Shown here one piece after another: positions 56,626 through 64,000 of a DNA stretch of 64,000 nt (the stretch's first letter is position 1; every line of letters starts with the position of its first letter). The notes under the pieces were generated by a model, which searched no databases, was not told the origin of the DNA, and saw only the letters and a program-made list of their open reading frames with translations. A program made the translations under genes and the position numbers. The stretch comes from Eretmocerus hayati (taxonomy: Eukaryota; Arthropoda; Insecta; Hymenoptera; Aphelinidae). Location: NCBI GenBank assembly GCA_029851415.1, contig CM056743.1, forward strand, positions 10,656,727-10,720,726, written 5' to 3'.

Positions 56626-59600
56626 TTACTGACTATAAGCGCATGGTACAGCAATTTGATATGAATTGTTAGCCACTGTAGAGGATCGATATTTGTCGTG
56701 GACTAGTTGAATAAGTGAGATCGGGTCTCGGGCGCCACTCGAAACCCCAACTATAGCTAAACCCGAAACATGATCATTCCATAATGAATCACTATAATTA
56801 GATATCTCAACATCATTCCAGTTGAGATCATGACCATCCGCTCTTGAATGATATGACCATTTCCGCATACAAGTAGTGAAATCTCCCCCCCCCCCCGCTA
56901 CTTTTTCCAAAAGTACTGCTTGGCGAGTATGAGAATGTTCCACTTACATCACATTGTTTAGATGTGTATCCTTGTGTGGTACAAGTGTCTCAAGCCCGTG
57001 GATATTTACATTACCTACAGAATCACAGCGGTGTCACATGCTTTTTATTGATGAGTTGAGACTAATGATTCTCACCCTCCCCGATATTACTGATTCCAAC
57101 ATTCCATCCCATACTATACGTTCCTTCGCGTCTGTTGCTGTCAAAACTACGCTTGGAGACTGACGCTACTGACAATAAATTACTTACAATGTCAAATCGA
57201 AAAGAATCTTTGCTGGTGTAGTTTAAACTCTTGACAATCATGAAATCACATGCGAATCAGCTGACGAGTGCCAGAATCATCGCAATCCGATGATACAAGG
57301 AAGGGTCTGAGTTTCGAAAAAAGATAACTTTATTGGAAGGGAAGATACAATGTCAAATCAAAAAGATTCTTTACTGTTACAATTTAAACTCTTGAAAGGC
57401 ATGAAATCACATGCTAATCAGCTGACGAGTACCAGAATCGTCGCAATTCGATGATAAAAGGAACAGCCTGAGTCTCGAATAAAGATATCTTCCTTGGAAT
57501 GTGAAGATACAATATCCAATCGGAAAGAGTCTTTACTGGTGTAATTTAAACTCTTGGCGGGAATGAAATCACATGCAAATCAGTTGACGAGTGCCAGAAA
57601 CGTCGCATTCCAATGATGATGAAAGGAATAGTCTGAGTTTCGAGAAAAAATAACTGTCTTGGGATAGGAAGATTTGAAACCTCTCTGATTGGTCCAAATC
57701 ATTTGCACAATAATTTGAGTCCTGGCTGAAAAACCCGGAGAATAATAAGAGGAGAAAGCAGTTGGTGATGATCGATCCGTCATGATTACATCTTTACAAT
57801 CATCTGCCTATGTCACGTCTTAAAAGGAGAGTATCATGTCTCACTCATTGGTGGAAAAATACCACTTCTACATACATTTAGATTCTATACTATGGTTATA
57901 TTATGCCATAGAAGTTTGGATTTTGGTTTCTCTTAAGAGTCAAAAACAAAATGGAGATGTATCGACTTATTGCTTGACACACCTGATTTTTCACCATCGG
58001 CCACCGGTATTCTCACATACTTGCCGAAATCTCCACAAATCGCGAGATGACGACCTTTCGTATTATTAGAGATAGTGCGTTCTTACTCTCTTCCAATCCC
58101 GTCTGCTACGATCTGTAGTTCCTTCCATTGGAGAACCGGTGTTTGCTTCCGAACACCTTCATATTTTACTGCTTAACACGAGGCCGTAGTCGGTCGCCAT
58201 GTTGAACATATGATGAGATAGACAGCAATTTGTTCTGTGGAAATCTCGAATTTGATCTAATTGAATCACACGGTATTTTCGTATGCATCGATACAATAGA
58301 TGTCAGAATTGCACTATGGAGAGTAAATCCATCAAAATCAGAATAGAAAATTCAGAACGGCGGCGGACTGCAGCCTCACCTTAAACTACTTTTGTTTGTT
58401 CGTTGTCTTTATAGGCTCTCAGAATAAGGAATGTTCCAATCTTGACCGCCCCTTACAGCATTATTTTTGAATTACATGAGTGAGTTTCCAAAGTATGGCT
58501 ATAGGATTTTAACTGCAGAATCCATGAGTGCTTGTTGTACAACTATAGCGATTTCTTCGGAGCGAGCTAAGTAATATCACACTTGTCAATGATCACATGA
58601 CGCTGCATATCCAGAGCTCTTGCATGGGACTTGATTGTCTGCAGAAAGTTGAAAGAATTTTCATCATCTTTCGATCAACAAAGCTGACAAGGACAGAAAC
58701 TCGAGTGATTTGTGGAGATTTCGGCAAGTATGTGAGAATACCGGTGGCCGATGGTGAAAAATCAGGTGTGTCAAGCAATAAGTCGATACATCTCCATTTT
58801 GTTTTTGACTCTTAAGAGAAACCAAAATCCAAACTTCTATGGCATAATATAACCATAGTATAGAATCGGAATGTATGTAGAAGTGGTATTTTTCCACCAA
58901 TGAGTGAGAAATGATACTCTCCTTTTAAGACGTGACATAGGCAGATGATTGTAAAGATGTAATCATGACGGATCGATCATCACCAACTGCTTTCTCCTCT
59001 TATTATTCTCCGGGTTTTTCAGCCAGGACTCAAATTATTGTGCAAATGATTTGGACCAATCAGAGAGGTTTCAAATCTTCCTATTCCAAGACAGTTATTT
59101 TTTCTCGAAACTCAGACTATTCCTTTCATCATCATTGGAATGCGACGTTTCTGGCACTCGTCAACTGATTTGCATGTGATTTCATTCCCGCCAAGAGTTT
59201 AAATTACACCAGTAAAGACTCTTTCCGATTGGATATTGTATCTTCACATTCCAAGGAAGATATCTTTATTCGAGACTCAGTCTGTTCCTTTTATCATCGA
59301 ATTGCGACGATTCTGGTACTCGTCAGCTGATTAGCATGTGATTTCATGCCTTTCAAGAGTTTAAATTGTAACAGTAAAGAATCTTTTTGATTTGACATTG
59401 TATCTTCCCTTCCAATAAAGTTATCTTTTGATGACGAAGTCATCTTCTCGCGCGTTGAGTTTTGTCTAACATGTGGACACGAATATTCGTAACGCGTGGA
59501 TGCGCGCGCAACTCCCCATGCGTCGTGCGTGTTATAGTGCAGCTATGTGTGAGTAGGAGTATTACGAAGTAGTGAGATGATATGCAAGCATTGGCAAGCA

Positions 59601-62237
59601 TTGGCATGATGGTATTGCAAGTCAAAGTGCAGATCAAAAAGCTAGTAGTGCCCTATTGTATCGCAACTCCTGCTGTGGTGCTTGCGATTTTCAATATAAG
59701 CACAGCAAAAATTGTCAGGAATTGGATTCAATTCATTGTGTAATTCAGCACACCTCTGTTAGGATTTCTGATTATGATTCTGGTTCTAGAGGTGGCTCAT
59801 TTAGTATAATCTAGGAAAAATGTGGTACGGTTAGCCCGTTCACCGAGCCGTTCACTGCAAGTCAACTTTTCGTAATTTTATTTGAGCCATGAACCGAACT
59901 ATACCGTATTCCGGAAAAATGTCTGTACGGTTGTAAATTCTTCTTTCATATAAGGTAAGTGTATCCAATTTGCCTCTGTACCTGACTTGCCCCCCAATGC
60001 CGATCTCGGGGATGGGCACTCCTTGGACCCCCGGGAATTTTTTTTCACGTTTGCTATGTTAAAATATGAGAAAGTAAATAGTTTGCGTCGACCTCGAATC
60101 ATTCCTGCGTTCTCCAGAAAATTTGAAATGATTTTTCTATTTTTCGTGATTGCTTAGCTAAGAAAGCATCGAAGGAATTGCGTTCAGTAAAATTATTGCC
60201 AAATTTTTTGAGTTCAACCAACCTTAACATACCTTAGCGCATTTGATTCCTTGTTTCAGAACCTGTAAAATCTGTTTTTCAAGGTTGCAAAATTCGGGTC
60301 TAAGCTAATTTATGTGCAAAACACGGAGACGATTTGTAAACAAGGATGCTAACATCGGAGTGTACTCAACATGCCCCCATATGTTTATCTCGAGAGGGTG
60401 TGCAATACGACTTTTTTACCACTCAGAATGTGTTTATCACGTCAAAATAGGTCGGAAAAGGTGTTTTGGACCGGCGATTAGCTCCAAATGTGCGTGCACG
60501 GCGATAAAAACACTCTATCGCCGATTTCCATCATTTATTTTGGAAGAATTGAGACAGTTCGGCTCCAATCCATCAAAATTAGACGTAACTTAGTGCATTT
60601 TGAAGGTCCTAAAACAAGCTCCAAAATGAGCTAAACCACTACGTTGAATATCGTTGAAGTAGACCAAAGTTATTGAGAAAATGGCTTAATGAGGGCAAGT
60701 TGTGTACACCATTTTGTAAACTCTAATAAATCACTTGAAAAAATTAAGACAGCTCGGATCCAGATGATTGACTTTGGACGTAGGTATTTGAATTCATTTT
60801 GAAGGTCTCAAAATAAGCTTTAAAATGAGCTAAAGCACATTGAAAATTGTTGAGGTAGACCAAAGTTATTAAGAAAATGGCCTTATGGGGGCAAGTTGGG
60901 TACCCTGACCTTATCATCTATATTGTTGGAGAAGTAATCGTCACGAAAGATGAGAAAATCATCGGAAATATTTTTGAAGCAAATATGAGCCGGCGAAAGA
61001 TTGAAATTTGGGAAATTGTTGGTCTCACTAAATTCTGAGTGACTCAGCCATCTAACCCCATAATTAACGGAAATAAATATTACGTAGCAAAGAAAATTGA
61101 AAAATTGAGCTACATATAGCAAATTTATTGAACAAACTCCTATGACTTCGTCATCAACCGCGCGTTCTCTGGACACACCATTTTTTTTTCGAAACTCAGA
61201 CCCTTCCTTGTATCATCGGATTGCGATGATTCTGGCACTCGTCAGCTGATTCGCATGTGATTTCATGATTGTCAAGAGTTTAAACTACACCAGCAAAGAT
61301 TCTTTTCGATTTGACATTGTAAGTAATTTATTGTCAGTAGCGTCAGTCTCCAAGCGTAGTTTTGACAGCAACAGACGCGAAGGAACGTATAGTATGGGAT
61401 GGAATGTTGGAATCAGTAATATCGGAGAGGGTGAGAATCATTAGTCTCAACTCATTAATAAAAAGCATGTGACACCGCTGTGATTCTGTAGGTAATGTAA
61501 ATATCCACGGGCTTGAGACACTTGTACCACACAAGGATACACATCTAAACAATGTGATGTAAGTGGAACATTCTCATACTCGCCAAGCAGTACTTTTGGA
61601 AAAAGTAGCGGGGGGGGGGGGGAGATAGCCAATTACCTGAAATGTGAGGACAATCCAATGACGATGTTTGCAGTTCGCTTCCAATGCCTATAAGTTCTCC
61701 TTGGAGTTCACTCTTGGACCTATTCCAGAGTTCATGCCCATACAGCATTGCATCAAAAGCCCCTCTAACTGAATGGTCACAGATATAACTCTGGGGACAT
61801 CTGAGTACATACCCATATTCTTCTCGCAACTCCTGATTGCTTCTTTTTATCTGAACACATTTGCATTCAATCTGAGAGTTGTGATTCTTCCGCTGTTCTA
61901 CTTGGGCTTGCGAAGCCCCCAACATCCTTCTGAATGATTCGAAGCTGATCCGAACAAGCAGTATATTCCTTTTCAACCAGAATCAACTTTCCACAATATT
62001 CTGCTCACTACTTCTTGAAACTGCTGAGGTTGACTCACTCATCAATGAGCATGTCAGTTATCATTACAGACCCTACTTGGGATTCCTTGTAATTGTTTGT
62101 GTACTCGGATCCCTCAACCGATTTGAGTCTATATCTAAGGTCACTGTTATGACTCGATTGGATCACATCCCCAAAATTGAAAATCCTGTTCTCCAATCTG
62201 TCCAGCATCTCATCGTTGATAAAAGTTTCAAGGTAAC
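56626..62237 (-). CDS. spliced gene of unknown function with a 4.75-kb intron formed by a fold-back element
   Basis: Exon a (62237-62039) reads YLETFINDEMLDRLENRIFN and ends MITDMLID plus GA at a GTGAGT donor. Exon b (61929-61637) follows an ATTCAG acceptor and completes the split codon: ERMLGASQAQVEQRKNHNSQ, later ELREEYGYVLRCPQSYICDH, to SSLDCPHIS at a CAG|GTAATT donor. Exon c (56882-56626) matches in phase: DFTTCMRKWSYHSRADGHDL through AIVGVSSGARDPISLIQLVH to a stop at 56626-56628. Exon b is polar and partly coiled-coil-like. Family unknown; upstream exons lie to the right of 62237 and are unresolved (a possible one at 63374-63223). The a-b join is strong. The b-c join rests on phase alone, because the acceptor follows a run of G instead of pyrimidines. 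The gene converges with the giant gene, ending 200 bases from it. Confidence 0.5.
57187..57660. repeat. three ~161-bp tandem subrepeats in arm A (mirrored in arm B)
   Basis: Units start near 57187, 57349 and 57509 and share GATACAAT-TC-AATC, TTTAAACTCTTG, ATGAAATCACATGC, GACGAGT-CCAGAA and CTGAGT-TCGA. The mirrored set lies at about 59060-59429 and 61185-61330. Confidence 0.75.
59430..61180. mobile_element. ~1.75-kb insertion inside fold-back arm B
   Basis: The arm is continuous at the equivalent place in arm A (near 57320), so this block was inserted later. It starts GATGACGAAGTCATCTTCTC followed by GCGCGTTG, and near its end has TATGACTTCGTCATCAACCG followed by CGCGTT, so similar short motifs lie at both ends; each also contains the small palindrome GATGAC-GTCATC. 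It contains copy 3 of the TA-flanked element, making three layers of nesting. No transposase is encoded. Confidence 0.7.
59953..60911. mobile_element. non-autonomous terminal-inverted-repeat element, copy 3
   Basis: Same family as 1256-2085 and 19682-20516. It starts AGGTAAGTGTATCCAATTTG and ends GGGGGCAAGTTGGGTACCCT followed by GACCT, with TA on both sides. At 959 bp it is longer than the others because part of the 3' half, including TTAATG-GGGCAAGTTG-GTAC, is duplicated (near 60690 and 60885). Confidence 0.75.
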
Positions 62238-62310
62238 CTGCTTGAGTTATCGACCATAAGCCAGATACATTGTCACTTTGATTGACATGATGAGTGTTTC
62301 TTGAGTCAAT

Positions 62311-62650
62311 CAAAGGGCGCGGTAGCGCCTTGCCAGCGAGTACATATGGAAGGAAAACTCGTAGCGCTCCTGTGGCCTTATATACACCAAGTTGAGGTTT
62401 TTTAACCTCTCCTTCTGCCTCGGTCATAGAATATTATGGATTCTTGCGCTTATCAGCCACGATGTGGCCCAATAATCGCGAGCTTGATGATTTCTCTATC
62501 GAAATACTATCTTGTTTCGTCGATCTATAAACTAATGGCATCGTTCCACGACCGATGAATTTGAGACCCCCCCCCCCCACCTCCCCGACGAAATTCATCG
62601 TGGAATTTCGTCTTCAGCCACTTTCGAGATTCGACTCATCTCGAAGTCGG
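62311..62650 (+). repeat. dispersed ~330-bp repeat, copy B
   Basis: Same block order and orientation as 35920-36240, starting with GGGCGCGGTAGCGCCTTGC. A stem is again possible with GTAGCGCTCCTGTGGCC. It includes a C run at about 62567-62578. It lies upstream of exon a of the minus-strand gene, probably in an intron. Confidence 0.55.
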
Positions 62651-64000
62651 CACTGCGTCAGTGTGACACAATCGGCCTTGTGTGCGTGAATGAGCGACTG
62701 AAAAAGCAAGCTAGCAGACCATATTCACCATTCAGGTTCTGTTCCAGATGAGTGTTTACTCTCTGCACGTGTATATCGAAGTACAGTGAAGATTTAATTA
62801 ATACAAATCGATTGATGCCAATCGTAATTGTTGGTCTGCTAGTAAAAGAAGCCACCTGTATGCTCTCTTGTTAGCAGCGATTAAGAGATGATGACCTCAT
62901 GGCCAAAATGTGTGACATCCTTGCTGTTGTGCCGCAGTGCAAGGTGAAGTGTCAAGAATAATCTTGAAATATATTTGGAGAGTTTATGATGCATCGGTGC
63001 TATTAAGCATCAATGTACATTTTATCACTGAATTGATTTTTACTTCCTATCTGATACTTGAGATAGACCTAACTCTGAAGCTATAAATTGTGTATCTCAA
63101 GTTCATAATCTATACTGTATAGTAAGAGGATTACATTGCAACCAATGTATTATCATTCAAGCTACTCCTCATATCTCACCAAAATCTTATTCGGGTCCAA
63201 CACAAGAGGGATCGTCTCTCACATTTGGATGTTGTGGGACTGGTCGGCCCTATTGGTGACTGTCCATGGAATAGTTGTTGTGATATGTGTAGTGATCTCT
63301 GACGTTGCTCTAATCAATTTTATATACTTTAATTGCATATTACTGTACATCTTAGTCTTGGCTACACTTTTACTCTTGACATATGGGTCTGAGCTGTTTT
63401 GACGTGCCACTTACATTCATGCTAAAGACTTCAGCAAAAGCTGGTGGGCATATGTCAATTCCTAAATAAGTCTAATTGAGAGTTGTTCAGGGTTCATCTG
63501 ATTCATTATAATTATCATTGAGAAAGAGTAGCACATTTACGCTCTCAGAGAAAACTGGTAACTTCGACTTGGAAAAATGTAGTGCGGAGAAGTCAATTAA
63601 CATAGAAAATGAATCCATACATTCATCTGGATGTACTTCGAGGATCATTTTGTCTGGCATCAAAGCACTCCTCACATAACGCTATTGAATCTTCATTCTC
63701 AAATTGAGTTCCCACGCAGCACTTGAACTTCTTAATGTGTCACAGATAATCAATGTCCTAGTTGAAACTCGCTCAAGTTTTTGGTTTTCAAATAGTGTTG
63801 AGAAACAGATGTATTGTCATAATTCCATGTTTCATTTGATAGTCATCCATTAGTTGGTCATGTTGGTGGTTGGGATCCTCTCTTCTTGAAGAGCCAATGA
63901 CCCAACTCGTGTAAGGAATTTTCACAATCCAGAAGTTTTTCATCAACTGAAAACCTTATACTATTGAAAGTAGGGTTGAGAGTCTTTGCATCAACTCAAG
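62651..64000. other. no firm gene; one possible minus-strand exon at 63223-63374
   Basis: An acceptor-like GTCAAG and a donor AT|GTGAGA bound an open minus-strand stretch (SKSVAKTKMYSNMQLKYIKL, later TTTIPWTVTNRADQSHNIQ). It could be an upstream exon of the gene ending at 56626, but phase continuity to 62237 is not shown. The plus strand of the same region is open and hydrophobic, which is a competing reading. Nothing else is supported. Confidence 0.25.

Larger units (their letters stand above)
56883..61624. mobile_element. fold-back element with ~1.16-kb near-identical arms, interrupted by an insertion
   Basis: Arm A (56883-58044) and arm B (58702-59429 plus 61181-61624) are inverted copies with very few differences. 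The outer ends are CTCCCCCC... and ...GGGGGGAG. AT stands on both sides, a possible 2-bp target duplication. The spacer is about 660 bp. Each arm has three tandem subrepeats of about 161 bp. Arm B is split by a ~1.75-kb insertion. Without it the element is about 3 kb. Matching open frames in the two arms (for example around 56954-57163 and 61343-61552) are mirror images and not evidence of a gene. Long subrepeat-bearing arms recall Foldback and Galileo-type elements; no transposase is present. Confidence 0.8.

Noticed and set aside
56954..61552. Near-identical 69-codon frames on opposite strands at 56954-57163 and 61343-61552
   Set aside because: They are the two arms of the fold-back element; identity comes from the repeat and not from a gene pair.
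63136..63402. Hydrophobic plus-strand frame as a membrane protein
   Set aside because: Competes with an exon-like minus-strand reading, has no homology that I recognise, and AT-rich DNA readily yields hydrophobic frames.

Overview
The window looks like animal, most likely arthropod, nuclear DNA. It is AT-rich, its genes are broken by short GT-AG introns (about 80 to 800 bases), and much of it is decayed transposons, short inverted-repeat elements, tRNA-derived repeats and satellite DNA. There is no operon or ribosome-binding-site structure. The species cannot be fixed from the sequence; the arthropod call rests on genome style, an initiator-like TCAGT and the kinds of mobile element, and is inference.

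Region by region. 1-0.39 kb: end of a frameshifted gene. 1.25-6.2 kb: short inverted-repeat elements, including a 200-bp element with an 8-bp target duplication and a 1.7-kb fold-back element whose arms carry tRNA-like sequence. 6.2-7.9 kb (minus): a protein-kinase gene with two in-frame TAG codons. 13.8-15.2 kb: a decayed hAT transposase. 19.7-20.5 kb: second copy of an element also found at 1.26 and 59.95 kb. 22.25-22.62 kb: a nearly perfect hairpin with 166-bp arms. 24.07-34.05 kb: a 10-kb palindrome built wholly from ~176-bp satellite-like monomers arranged in higher-order repeats. 37.8-42.4 kb: two small spliced genes on the minus strand. 46.45-56.43 kb: an intact giant gene. 56.6-62.2 kb: a spliced minus-strand gene whose large intron is almost entirely a fold-back element, itself broken by a further insertion.

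The main discovery candidate is the giant gene. An uninterrupted 9.56-kb reading frame, with two short upstream exons that fit in phase, encodes a Helitron-type rolling-circle replication protein (HUH nuclease plus PIF1 helicase). It also carries a Ulp1/SENP-type SUMO-protease domain and a USP-type deubiquitinase domain at the N-terminus, and a second USP-like domain at the extreme C-terminus. The first two keep their catalytic residues; the last has lost the usual third catalytic position. A transposon that carries both SUMO- and ubiquitin-removing domains could protect its own protein or act on host chromatin and repair factors; this is inference.

The second theme is inverted repetition at every scale, from an 84-bp hairpin to a 10-kb satellite palindrome. 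These could be fold-back transposons, sources of double-stranded RNA, or both. Gene models outside the giant gene rest on open frames, splice consensus and phase agreement only, so confidences are kept modest.
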